Positions 1 through 8,996 of a DNA stretch of 64,000 nucleotides are shown here, in pieces. The position numbers were made by a program, and so were the translations under genes. Position 1 is the stretch's first letter, and the number at the start of each line of letters is the position of its first letter. A model generated the notes under the pieces. That model ran no database searches. It was given only the letters and a program-made list of their open reading frames with translations, and was not told where the DNA came from. The DNA comes from Hanstruepera marina. Lineage in GTDB: Bacteria > Bacteroidota > Bacteroidia > Flavobacteriales > Flavobacteriaceae. Where the stretch lies: NCBI RefSeq assembly GCF_019880635.1, contig NZ_JAINVX010000001.1, positions 893,501 through 957,500 on the forward strand. The letters are read 5' to 3'.

Positions 1-1
1 T

Positions 2-655
2 GAAGAAAAGATAATCGCCGAAGGTGGTATGGGTGGTCGTGGTAACTGGCATTTTAAAAGTTCTACCAACCAAACGCCTCGTTATGCGCAACCTGGAATT
101 CCAGGTCAAGAACGCGATATTATTTTAGAATTAAAAGTATTGGCCGATGTTGGTTTGGTAGGATTCCCAAATGCTGGAAAATCTACATTATTATCTGTAA
201 TTACTGCTGCCAAACCCAAAATAGCAGATTACGAGTTCACAACCTTAAAACCTAATTTGGGAATTGTAGAATATCGTGACCATCAAACCTTTGTAATGGC
301 AGATATTCCGGGAATTATTGAAGGAGCAGCAGAAGGACGTGGTTTAGGGCATTATTTTTTACGTCATATAGAACGTAATTCGGTATTGCTGTTTTTAATT
401 CCTGCAGATGACGATGATATTAAGAAGCAGTATGATATTCTATTGGATGAACTAAAGCGATATAATCCCGAAATGTTGGATAAAGAGCGTATTATAGCCA
501 TTTCAAAAAGCGATATGCTTGATGATGAATTAAAGGCTGAACTGCAAGAAGAATTGGATAACAATTTACCAATAGATTATTTATTTATATCTTCCGTAGC
601 TCAAAAAGGTTTACTGGAGTTAAAAGACAAGCTCTGGGCCATGTTACAAGACTAA
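2..655 (+). CDS. obg: GTPase Obg/CgtA, 3' part (start lies outside the window)
   Basis: Obg-family GTPases bind the large ribosomal subunit and act in ribosome maturation and stress control. The frame is open from base 2, so the gene enters from the left; the first ATG at 29 is internal. Visible parts are the end of the glycine-rich Obg fold (GGMGGRGN), then the G domain: G1 GFPNAGKST, the G3 region [14 protein letters not shown], and SKSD in the G4 position, where NKxD is usual. The protein ends soon after the G domain, with no long C-terminal extension. The K+ channel gene starts 12 bases downstream and may be co-transcribed. The family call is secure; the N-terminus is not visible. Confidence 0.95.
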   Translation, partial: EEKIIAEGGMGGRGNWHFKSSTNQTPRYAQPGIPGQERDIILELKVLADVGLVGFPNAGKSTLLSVITAAKPKIADYEFTTLKPNLGIVEYRDHQTFVMADIPGIIEGAAEGRGLGHYFLRHIERNSVLLFLIPADDDDIKKQYDILLDELKRYNPEMLDKERIIAISKSDMLDDELKAELQEELDNNLPIDYLFISSVAQKGLLELKDKLWAMLQD

Positions 656-667
656 ACTATTCTCTAT

Positions 668-1375
668 ATGAGGCAGTATATCAAGCGTATTGTTGAATTT
701 AATGATAATAGAGCCAGCAAAATCTTTGCTATTTTTATACAATGCTTGATACTTCTCTCTATAGTTACTTTTTCAGTTGAAACCATTCCGAATTTAAAAC
801 CCGAAACAAAAACTATTTTATATAGTATTGAGGTGTTTTGTGTGGTAGTTTTTACTATTGAATACCTGTTACGAATTTATGTGGCAGATAGTAAACCTCG
901 ATTTATATTTAGTTTTTTTGGAATAATCGATCTTTTAGCCATTTTACCTTTTTATTTGTCTTTTGGAATAGATCTACGCTCCTTAAGGGCTTTAAGATTT
1001 TTGAGATTATTTAGAATTTTAAAATTAGTCCGATATAATAGGGCTATGATCCACTTTACGACCGCTATTAAATCGGCAAAAGAAGAGATTTTACTGTTTT
1101 TATTTATCACATTAATTCTCATATACTTCTCATCGGTTGGTATATATTATTTTGAAAACGAAGCCCAACCCGAACATTTTTCTTCAATTTTTGATAGTCT
1201 ATGGTGGGCAATTGTAACGCTTACAACTGTAGGTTATGGAGATGTGTATCCTATTACTGTTGGCGGAAAAGTGTTTACATTTTTTATTCTGCTTATTGGT
1301 TTAGGAATTGTAGCTATTCCAACAGGGATTATTTCTTCAGCGTTAACCAAATCGGTTGATAAAAAAGACGCTTAA
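668..1375 (+). CDS. Voltage-gated-type potassium channel, six-TM
   Basis: The 235-aa protein has the layout of a Kv-type channel subunit: four N-terminal hydrophobic segments, then a pore module. The fourth segment carries regularly spaced arginines (RSLRALRFLRLFRILKLVR), the usual voltage-sensor pattern. The K+ selectivity filter TTVGYGD is near residues 185-191 and is followed by a last helix rich in Ile, Leu and Gly. There is no long cytoplasmic regulatory domain after the pore. The gene lies 12 bases after obg, so it is probably read from the same transcript. Channel class is well supported; gating and physiological role are not known from the sequence. Confidence 0.9.
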   Translation: MRQYIKRIVEFNDNRASKIFAIFIQCLILLSIVTFSVETIPNLKPETKTILYSIEVFCVVVFTIEYLLRIYVADSKPRFIFSFFGIIDLLAILPFYLSFGIDLRSLRALRFLRLFRILKLVRYNRAMIHFTTAIKSAKEEILLFLFITLILIYFSSVGIYYFENEAQPEHFSSIFDSLWWAIVTLTTVGYGDVYPITVGGKVFTFFILLIGLGIVAIPTGIISSALTKSVDKKDA

Positions 1376-1397
1376 TTTTATTATCTTTAAAATAAAA

Positions 1398-1910
1398 ATG
1401 AAAAAGTTAGCCTTAATTATATGTCTCTTATTATTTGTTTCTTGTGGTGTAACGGTTAATTATGATTATCAAAAAGGAACAGACTTCACCAAATATAAAA
1501 CCTACCATTATTTTGATAATATGGAAACAGGTTTGAGTCAATTAGATAATAAACGTTTTTTTAGAGTCTTAAACGCAGCCCTTGAAGCGAAGGGATTTAC
1601 TATGTCTAATGATCCTGATTTTTTAATTGATATTGCAAGTTCTTATCGCCAAGACACACAATCCAGTACTTCTGTAGGCTTTGGTGTTGGAACAGGAGGA
1701 GGAGGTGTTTCTGTAGGTGTTCCTGTAGGTGATGGTAACCTTTCTAGACAAATTATTTTTGATTTTGTCGATGCGAAAACCGAACAATTGGTTTGGCAGG
1801 CAGCAAGTAACGAACCGTATATGCCTGAAAATACACCAGAAGCTCGAGAAGCCCAATTTAAAGTAGTTATTGACAAAGTGCTTCAAGGATTCCCACCAAA
1901 AGCTAAATAG
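1398..1910 (+). CDS. DUF4136 lipoprotein
   Basis: I placed the start at 1398 because the resulting 170-aa protein opens with a lipoprotein signal peptide (MKKLALIICLLLFVSCG, lipid-attachment Cys16). The frame is open 14 codons further up, but that start would overlap the channel gene and bury the signal peptide. The body has the DUF4136 layout: an N-terminal DYQKGTDFTKYKTY stretch and a glycine/valine-rich central segment (GFGVGTGGGG). These proteins are small envelope lipoproteins of unknown function. Probably anchored to the outer membrane (inference). Confidence 0.8.
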   Translation: MKKLALIICLLLFVSCGVTVNYDYQKGTDFTKYKTYHYFDNMETGLSQLDNKRFFRVLNAALEAKGFTMSNDPDFLIDIASSYRQDTQSSTSVGFGVGTGGGGVSVGVPVGDGNLSRQIIFDFVDAKTEQLVWQAASNEPYMPENTPEAREAQFKVVIDKVLQGFPPKAK

Positions 1911-1992
1911 TCTTTTTTAAGTTAAGTAGCTGTTAATTATCTTCTTATAATGCTTTTGTTTCACTTTATTTGATAAACTAAAAATCAAAAAA

Positions 1993-2553
1993 ATGAAAAC
2001 ACTCGCCAAATTATTGGTCGTTCTTATCATGACTGTTTCGGTTAAAGCACAGAACACTGTTGGACCAATGAAAGACTATTCACCTCAAGTAGGGACTTTA
2101 GTATCCATGCTTAATGACATGAAGAACCGTGTAGAACGTACAGTTAAAGATTTATCGGTAGAAGAATTGGATTACTTAATGGATGATAAAGCCAATAGAA
2201 TTGGTTCTTTGATCATGCATTTGGCAGCTACCGAAGCTTTTTATCAAGTCTATACTTTTGAAGGTAGGGAATTTAATAAAGAGGAAGAGAAAAAATGGGG
2301 AGCAGCCATGAGTTTAGGTGACGAAGCTCGTGAGAAATACCAAGGTCATGATGTGCAATATTATTTGGATGCATACACCGAGGTGAGGAATAAGACCATG
2401 CAGTTGATGAAAGAAAAAGATGATGCTTGGTTGGCGAAATTAAATGCAAGTGGTAATATGAATAACCATTGGGGCTGGTATCACGTTATGGAACATCAAT
2501 CCAGTCATTTAGGACAGATATTGTTACTTAAAAAACGATTGCCAAATAATTAA
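1993..2553 (+). CDS. Exported DinB-fold protein
   Basis: A 186-aa protein with a clear cleavable signal peptide (about residues 1-20, ending KAQ), followed by a DinB/YfiT-like four-helix domain. Candidate metal-binding histidines are present: one in IMHLAATE and a pair in HVMEHQSSHLGQ. DinB-fold proteins are usually cytoplasmic, and in other bacteria some are thiol transferases or damage-induced proteins; the export signal here suggests a periplasmic role. It stands alone, with a terminator-like hairpin directly after its stop codon. The substrate is unknown. Confidence 0.75.
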   Translation: MKTLAKLLVVLIMTVSVKAQNTVGPMKDYSPQVGTLVSMLNDMKNRVERTVKDLSVEELDYLMDDKANRIGSLIMHLAATEAFYQVYTFEGREFNKEEEKKWGAAMSLGDEAREKYQGHDVQYYLDAYTEVRNKTMQLMKEKDDAWLAKLNASGNMNNHWGWYHVMEHQSSHLGQILLLKKRLPNN

Positions 2554-2583
2554 AAAAAAGTGGCTAGAAAGCCGCTTTTTTTA
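2553..2583. terminator. Bidirectional intrinsic terminator
   Basis: A-run, stem AAGTGGCT / AGCCGCTT with one G-T pair and a short loop, then a T-run. It sits exactly between the convergent DinB gene (stop at 2553) and the alpha-2-macroglobulin gene (stop at 2581), so it can serve both. Confidence 0.75.
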
Positions 2584-5500
2584 ATCTACCTTTATTCTGA
2601 CACCTTCACTATGGCTGCTAAATTCTGGTGCATACATACTTTGAATCGTCGTAATACCATTGCTCATATTACCAGCATTATTAACTCTTAGGTCATACTC
2701 GAATACGTAAACGCCTTTTGGTAAATAGTCAAAAAAGAAATTGGTACTAGCATCTTCAGTGCTCTCATAGTAGCCCAATCCATCTTGCCATTTGTATTTT
2801 GATAATACGTTTACGGGTTCTAAACCTGATGCACGCATATCCTTCATATGAATAAATTCCATATCATGATTACTTCGGAGTTCAATACGAACGCGAACCA
2901 AATCACCAACTTTTAATAAGGTTTCTGAAGTGATTTCGGTGATTTCTTCACCTGTGTCGGTATTGATTTTTTTGAACAGTTTTTTCTTAAGTTTCAATGG
3001 TGTTTCTGCTGAAGTAATGTTATCCAAATCTTCAAAGTACTGCCAGTACAAAGCTCCCCAAGCTATACCATCGCCTTTTTTGGTTAAGGTTACTTCTGCC
3101 ATGTCAGGCTTTATTTCTTGGGTGTTCCAAGCTGTTTTATAATAGCCTGTTCCAGCTTCTACCTTGACGTTTTCTAATTTTGATGGTTCTATTTTTTCAC
3201 CACCAACCAGCACATCAACAGTTTCTGAGACACTCAACCAATCACTGCCTTGAAGCAACAAGGCATAAACGGCTTCGGTAGTGGCTTTGGTAGTTTCCCA
3301 TTTATTAGTCTGTTTATTTTTTAATAACCAAATTTTAAGATTATCAATTGTTTCTAGATTCTTCGTTTCACTCTGAATGACAGAACCCACTTCAGAAAAG
3401 GCTTCAATCAGTAAGGCTTGGGTTTCTATTGGTGCTTGATACCAATACCATGAAGCGGTATTCTCTTTCCAGTACATACCCAATTCCTCATTGGTAATGC
3501 TATTTTCTTTTAAAGACTTTAATATTTTTCCAGCTGTATCATCATCTTCCATTCGATGAGTAATCAATGCCATAAGACCTTTGGAATATAATGAACGACT
3601 CAACCAATACTTCTGAATTTGAGATAAGTAGTAAGCCGAAACCTCCTGAACCTTTTTAGACTGCTTTACCTCTGGGAAAAAGCTACGCATGTATAAATAA
3701 TTGAGTTGCCTATGACTTAAATGGTCTTTACTTAAATCAACGTCCTTATTGTATTTAGTAAGGTCTTTATATTCTTCTACAAATTCTGAATCAAGATAAT
3801 GTATGGCATTGTTGATCATTGATGCTTCACTATCATTTTGAACGACATTTAAATGTTTCAAGTGCCCAAAACCTGTGATGATGTGCTGGGTAATAAATCG
3901 GTTGGGACGTCCACCATGGAACCAAGGCCAAGCACCATTACTCATTTGATTTTGTTCCAGTTTTCTTAAGGCGTTTTGCAACTCGTTGTTCATTTTATTG
4001 AGATCAAACAACAAGGCAATACGCTTTTTTTGTTCGGTTTCACTTTGGGCATCACGTAACCAAGGCGTTTCTTGAATGAGGATATTTTTTAATTCTTCAT
4101 TCTTTTCTAAATTGGATAATAGCGCATCGGTATTTCGCCATTGGTTGAAGACCTCTTGAATACGCAGGTTGCTATTGGCAATATGACTCGCCAATGCATT
4201 GGCATAATAACGGCTAAAAGTTTGCTCATTGCATTCGTAAGGATATTCCATAAGGTAAGGCAACGCCTGAACAGCATACCAAGCGGGATTGGAAGTCATT
4301 TCCAACGTTAGTTTATGGTACTTGAGTGTTGTTGAGGTATTTGTTTTTAGTTTATCTAGCGTAAAAGTTCTGGTTTCATTACTCTTTATCCACATGGGTA
4401 AGGTTTCAGTCACCAACATCCTGTTGGATAAAACAGGCATAGCATTCTGTTCACCATCACTAAAATCACCTGCTTTAGCAACCACTTTGTATTGCACAGC
4501 ATCCACCGAATCTGGAATGGATAAACTCCAGGACACTTGGGTGTTGCCTTTGGCATCTACTGTGAAGGTCTCGACTACGCTCGACCTGACAATTTTGTCG
4601 GTTATCTCTTCACCTGAAACGGCATCAAACAATTGCAGCTGTGCTTGACCGGAAAGGTCACTATCCGAGAGGTTTGCAATTTTGGTACTAATAACAATTT
4701 TATCACCATGACGTAAAAAACGTGGTGTATTTGGAATAACCATCAATTCCTTTTGGGTAACAGTCTCCAAACTGATTACCGCACTTTCTAAAGTTTTGGT
4801 GTGTGCCAGTAATTGTAATTTCCACTGTGTTAGGGCTTCTGGAGTAGTAAAACTAAAACTCACATTACCTTCGGTGTCGGTTTGTAACTGTGGAAAGAAA
4901 AAGGCAGTTTCTTGTAGGTTTTTGCGGATGTTAACTTTGCTAAAGTCAATTTTCTTGGTAGTAACTACTATGACTCCATTTGCTCCTTGAGACCCATAAA
5001 GAGCGGCACCATTAGCCCCTTTTAAAACATTTACACTTTCAATTAATTCTGGTGATAATTCATCTAATTCTTCTTGAGAAACGATTTTTCCATCAATTAC
5101 TATTAAGAGTTTATTATTTTCCGGCAAGGATCTATTACCACGAAGAATTATTTTATTGGCTTTAAAATAATATTCAGGATTTTCAATATCTTCAGCAGTT
5201 GTAAAACGGTCTTGATGTTCAAAACTGACACTGTCTTTCTCTCTTTTGATTCCATAAGCTGTTACAACAACTTCTTTTAAATGGTCTTCAGATTCTTCAA
5301 CAACCAAACCTGAAACTCTTCCAGATAAAGAGTTTACTAAATAATGGTCTTGCCAAAAATAAAACCCAAACCAATTCAGTTGGTCATACGCTTGGTGCGG
5401 ATAGCTGATGTAAGCACGGTTTAAATTTTGAATTCTAAAGTTTCTGGTGCCAAAACTATAACCTGCGTTTCTATGGTTGTAACTATTATAAGATGCTCTG

Positions 5501-8500
5501 TAGATTGGGTTAAAATTCCAATCATGTGTTTTAAATTGGTCTAAAGACGCATCATACATACTCGCCAAGAGTTCGGCAGAGACTTTTTCGCCTTTAGGAC
5601 CTTTTATTTTAAAACTCCAAGTTTCCTCTTGTCCAGGTTGTAATTTATCTCTGAATGTGGTGGTTTCAATCTCTATATCGGTTTTCTGGTAAGGCACATT
5701 AATGTATTCCATACCTGATTGAAAACCATTGGCAAAGGAAAAACTGTAATGCACAGCAAAACCGCCTAAATCGTCTTTAGTAACCGGAATCTCAATGGTT
5801 TTCTTGTTATTGTTAAGCTCAAACACATAAGTGTTTATGGTCTTGTGGTCTTTTTCTACATCCAGTGTTACGGTTACGTTTTGTGCCGCAGAACCTACAG
5901 TAAGCAATACCGTTTCATTGGCCTGATAATTTGGTTTATTGGTGGTAATACTAAATAGTTGCTTATCGGCAAGGGTTTTATCTTGGTCACTATAGAGTGT
6001 GGTTTTGGTTTCAGCTTTCACATCTTGACCAAAGGCATCCTGACTTTCCAAAACAATCACATATTGACCAGATTGCCATTTTTTGATGTTACCTAAAGCT
6101 ATAGTTTTGGATGTTTCCGTATCAAAACGCTTTTCAAAAACCAGTTCGCCTTTTTCCCAATTATTTGGGTTGTGTTCATCTTGATACGCATCGTGTGGAA
6201 ATTTAGATTTAAACTCTGCTTCCGGAAGCATCGGGTAGTCTGGTGCTTGCCAAGGTCTTGCTCGCAGCACATAGTCAGGTGCTTTCAACTTATACATTTT
6301 AATGGTTCCTTTGGCAGGTACAAACTCACCGTTGAGGTTTTGGGTCGTGATTTCCAGTTTGTGCTCCTTGTTGGTTTTATTCAAAAGATTGTTAACCGAA
6401 ATAGATGCCGTCATAGCATGATAGCCAACATTGACTAGAGTGGTGGCACTTCGGGTTTCGCCATTGATATCTGTTACATCAGCCGTGACTTCATAATTAA
6501 AAATGGGTTGTGAGTCTTTGTCAACACTCAAATCAGGAATGGCTTTAAATGTGATTTCAAATTCGCCTTTTTCATTGGTGGTGGTTTCACCATGAGTGAT
6601 TTCTTGTGGCTCACTGTTAAAAGCTGGTCGATACCAATAATACCAACTAGGATAACGCACTTTTCGGTGGACGCGATACACTACCTTGGCATCAGTTATG
6701 TTACTGCCAGCATAGGCAAGCGCATTTCCGTTTAGGGTAATGGAATCATTAATTTTAAAGGTCTCGGTTATGGGTTTGAACGTGGTTTCAAACTTGGGAC
6801 GTTTGTATTCTTCTACAGAGATATAGACATTGGTATTAGAAAGTGTATGGGTTTTTCCCAATAGCTGTATTCTAAATTGGCCCGTTAAGCCACTACTCGG
6901 CAATATGAACTCACCCGAAACCGAACCAAAAGCATTGGTTCGTAAATCCAAACGATGCACTTCCTGTCCGTTCACATCATATAAAATCACATAGGTATCT
7001 TCATTAGGCAATACTTCCGATTTACCATCTTCGGTTCTTATGGCAATACCCTTAAAATGGACTGTTTGACCTGGTCTGTAAATACTTCGGTCTGTAAACA
7101 GAAACCCTTTGTAACTTATTGGATCGGGTTTTGGTGTTTGTGAACGGTTTATGTAGTAATCACCAAAATAGGCCTTGTCATCAGGTGTCTGGGCTTCAAT
7201 TTTTACTTGTGTCCATCGCTCGCCAGACTTTTCTATTTCTATAGTTCCTCTAGTATTGGAGGTCAGTTTTTTTTGTTTGGTGCCACTATTGTAGTTTTTT
7301 TGATAGGTGATTTTAACGTCAACACCCTCAATCGGCTTGCCATTATTTCGGTCAATAAACTGATAGCTTTGTTTGTGGTTCTCGCTTTTATCAACCAAAG
7401 CAATATTGGTCACCTGAATGGTTTGCGCCGCAAAAATGTCGCTATTAGGAACTTTGGCAACCATCAAGTAACGACCGTTCGCCAATAGCGGAATAAGGAC
7501 TTCAGTACTGTGTTGCTGATAGTCTTTAACATCGCGTAAATTGGATTCCCAAGATTGGGTAAGATTCAAAGTTCTAAAAAACTCAATTTGATCTTCTGTT
7601 CGGTATGTTTTATTAAAGATTTCAAACTGCTTTTCGGTTAGCATATAGGCACTGAAGTCTAATGCATTAATATTTTTATAGCGAACCAACAAACGCGATT
7701 CCTGTTGGATAGGTATGTAGCTTTCTATCTGTAGTTGCAAGCTAGGTTGCAGAATCTGTTGTTTGAGTGCCTCGCATTTTTCAGCAGCAACACTTTTTGG
7801 AAACGCAAAAATGACCGATTGGCAAATGTCATAGGCTTCCTTAATTTTCCATTGATGGGTTTCGTCGGTTTTAGGTTGATATTGACTGCCTTGTTGAAAC
7901 CATAGTTGCGCTATTTCAAAACTGTACAAACCTGATACAGGTTGTGAACCGTAAAAATTACGTGATGCTTTAAGCGTTTGTAATAACACGTCTTCCTTAT
8001 TGCTGAATGTGGCATGTTGCGATACAAACTGAAGTCGATTGATATCTACATCCACCAAGGCTTCAGGGGAAGAATTCTTTAAATGAAATTGGATGAGGTC
8101 CTGATAGATTTTTAAGGCCTGCAACTGCAATGAGGTAGAATCTTTTGAAGATAACTTCAAGCGAGAAAAGGCGTTAGCATCACTCAAATAATCCAGATTG
8201 TCAATTTCAAATTTATAAGCAGGTTTGGTGATGCTGTTTTCATCGGTTTTGAAGAATTCTAGGGCGTTGTGAGCCAGTAAATCAAATAAGCTAGGACGAA
8301 ATTGCTTGGAATTCTTTTGCTCGTTTATGATGACGGCATAATCTTCAAGCTTTGTTTGTTGCAAGATAAGTCCGTTTTGCAAAGAATTTTGATAGTGCAA
8401 TTGGATTTCAGCAAAAAGGGTTTCTAAATCCCAGGTTCTAAAATCGGTTTCATCAACTTTTTCAGAAGTATTGGTTCGGTTATAGAATTTCCATCTATTC

Positions 8501-8853
8501 TGTTGAAAATACTGCCAATACATAGTGGCTAGCATATTCTCTAAAACGTTTTGCGTAGGAGCCTGACTATTTGCTATTTGAGCTTTAAAGTCGTTTATGA
8601 TAGTCAACTGCGCATCTTCTTCCAGAATTAAGGCATACTTACTTTTAAATAATAATGATTTGATGTATTGCGGTTCGTTCTGTTCGGTCTTGGCTTGTTG
8701 CGAAATTTGTTCAACCAGCTCTAAAGCCGATTTAGGTAAACCTTCAGACTCCAGTTTGTCCACCTGTTTCCATAGTTTATCATAAGAAGGGTTTTGTGCT
8801 TGCGAAAAATGCATTGAACAAACAATCATTAAAATTGCAGTAAGCTGTTTCAT
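2581..8853 (-). CDS. Alpha-2-macroglobulin family protein with an inserted SusC-type plug domain
   Basis: Bacterial alpha-2-macroglobulins trap proteases through a bait region and a reactive thioester. The start at 8853 gives 2090 aa with a signal peptide (about residues 1-20, ending SQAQ); the frame is open to 8895, but those extra codons precede the signal. There is no lipobox. Seen in order: an MG2-like segment with SIYRPGQTVHFKG (about 590-600), a bait-region-type domain (about 965-1110), a TonB-receptor plug-like block (about 1174-1303), the MG7-like domain opening FFFPQLQTDTEG (about 1318), the thioester motif CNEQ with Cys near 1541 inside an all-helical domain, and a receptor-type C-terminus. 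The plug block has VVVTAYGIKR, ILRGNRSL and GANGAALYGSQGANG, as in the SusC protein at 23649-26738. The thioester is intact. A plug without a barrel cannot form a transporter; its role here is unknown. Confidence 0.92.
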   Translation of the reverse strand: MKQLTAILMIVCSMHFSQAQNPSYDKLWKQVDKLESEGLPKSALELVEQISQQAKTEQNEPQYIKSLLFKSKYALILEEDAQLTIINDFKAQIANSQAPTQNVLENMLATMYWQYFQQNRWKFYNRTNTSEKVDETDFRTWDLETLFAEIQLHYQNSLQNGLILQQTKLEDYAVIINEQKNSKQFRPSLFDLLAHNALEFFKTDENSITKPAYKFEIDNLDYLSDANAFSRLKLSSKDSTSLQLQALKIYQDLIQFHLKNSSPEALVDVDINRLQFVSQHATFSNKEDVLLQTLKASRNFYGSQPVSGLYSFEIAQLWFQQGSQYQPKTDETHQWKIKEAYDICQSVIFAFPKSVAAEKCEALKQQILQPSLQLQIESYIPIQQESRLLVRYKNINALDFSAYMLTEKQFEIFNKTYRTEDQIEFFRTLNLTQSWESNLRDVKDYQQHSTEVLIPLLANGRYLMVAKVPNSDIFAAQTIQVTNIALVDKSENHKQSYQFIDRNNGKPIEGVDVKITYQKNYNSGTKQKKLTSNTRGTIEIEKSGERWTQVKIEAQTPDDKAYFGDYYINRSQTPKPDPISYKGFLFTDRSIYRPGQTVHFKGIAIRTEDGKSEVLPNEDTYVILYDVNGQEVHRLDLRTNAFGSVSGEFILPSSGLTGQFRIQLLGKTHTLSNTNVYISVEEYKRPKFETTFKPITETFKINDSITLNGNALAYAGSNITDAKVVYRVHRKVRYPSWYYWYRPAFNSEPQEITHGETTTNEKGEFEITFKAIPDLSVDKDSQPIFNYEVTADVTDINGETRSATTLVNVGYHAMTASISVNNLLNKTNKEHKLEITTQNLNGEFVPAKGTIKMYKLKAPDYVLRARPWQAPDYPMLPEAEFKSKFPHDAYQDEHNPNNWEKGELVFEKRFDTETSKTIALGNIKKWQSGQYVIVLESQDAFGQDVKAETKTTLYSDQDKTLADKQLFSITTNKPNYQANETVLLTVGSAAQNVTVTLDVEKDHKTINTYVFELNNNKKTIEIPVTKDDLGGFAVHYSFSFANGFQSGMEYINVPYQKTDIEIETTTFRDKLQPGQEETWSFKIKGPKGEKVSAELLASMYDASLDQFKTHDWNFNPIYRASYNSYNHRNAGYSFGTRNFRIQNLNRAYISYPHQAYDQLNWFGFYFWQDHYLVNSLSGRVSGLVVEESEDHLKEVVVTAYGIKREKDSVSFEHQDRFTTAEDIENPEYYFKANKIILRGNRSLPENNKLLIVIDGKIVSQEELDELSPELIESVNVLKGANGAALYGSQGANGVIVVTTKKIDFSKVNIRKNLQETAFFFPQLQTDTEGNVSFSFTTPEALTQWKLQLLAHTKTLESAVISLETVTQKELMVIPNTPRFLRHGDKIVISTKIANLSDSDLSGQAQLQLFDAVSGEEITDKIVRSSVVETFTVDAKGNTQVSWSLSIPDSVDAVQYKVVAKAGDFSDGEQNAMPVLSNRMLVTETLPMWIKSNETRTFTLDKLKTNTSTTLKYHKLTLEMTSNPAWYAVQALPYLMEYPYECNEQTFSRYYANALASHIANSNLRIQEVFNQWRNTDALLSNLEKNEELKNILIQETPWLRDAQSETEQKKRIALLFDLNKMNNELQNALRKLEQNQMSNGAWPWFHGGRPNRFITQHIITGFGHLKHLNVVQNDSEASMINNAIHYLDSEFVEEYKDLTKYNKDVDLSKDHLSHRQLNYLYMRSFFPEVKQSKKVQEVSAYYLSQIQKYWLSRSLYSKGLMALITHRMEDDDTAGKILKSLKENSITNEELGMYWKENTASWYWYQAPIETQALLIEAFSEVGSVIQSETKNLETIDNLKIWLLKNKQTNKWETTKATTEAVYALLLQGSDWLSVSETVDVLVGGEKIEPSKLENVKVEAGTGYYKTAWNTQEIKPDMAEVTLTKKGDGIAWGALYWQYFEDLDNITSAETPLKLKKKLFKKINTDTGEEITEITSETLLKVGDLVRVRIELRSNHDMEFIHMKDMRASGLEPVNVLSKYKWQDGLGYYESTEDASTNFFFDYLPKGVYVFEYDLRVNNAGNMSNGITTIQSMYAPEFSSHSEGVRIKVD
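4945..5330 (-). other. TonB-receptor plug-like segment inside the macroglobulin
   Basis: About 129 codons encode a block resembling the plug of SusC/RagA receptors: VVVTAYGIKR, then LRGNRSL, IVIDGKIV, LIESVNVLKGANGAALYGS and VIVVTTKK in the receptor order. It starts after the usual position of the receptor N-terminal carboxypeptidase-like domain and stops where the receptor barrel would begin. Both flanks are macroglobulin sequence. Synonymous positions differ widely from the SusC gene in this window, so it is not a recent copy of it. Confidence 0.85.
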
Positions 8854-8946
8854 AGTCATCATTTTGTACAAGGGTACATTCAAAAGTTGTTCCAAAAAAA
8901 CGCGAATACGGTATTTTAGGTTTTGGTTGAGGGAAGGTAGCTATTT

Positions 8947-8974
8947 TTTGAGTGAGATAGAAAGGTTATCTTTG
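8947..8974 (+). promoter_or_regulatory. Promoter for the TPR gene (-33 TTTG, -7 TATCTTTG)
   Basis: The -33 element TTTG at 8947-8950 and the -7 box TATCTTTG at 8967-8974 match the Bacteroidota housekeeping sigma consensus (TTTG, TAnnTTTG). The spacing is 16 bases, slightly short of the usual 17-19. The start codon is 22 bases after the -7 box. Confidence 0.65.
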
Positions 8975-8996
8975 TAAAACCGACATTTTTAATGTT

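Noticed and set aside
1356..1397. Upstream start for the DUF4136 lipoprotein
   Set aside because: It overlaps the channel gene and places 14 residues before a complete signal peptide.
4945..5040. Recent gene conversion between the macroglobulin plug and the SusC gene
   Set aside because: The protein motifs agree but third-codon positions differ throughout, so there is no sign of a recent exchange.
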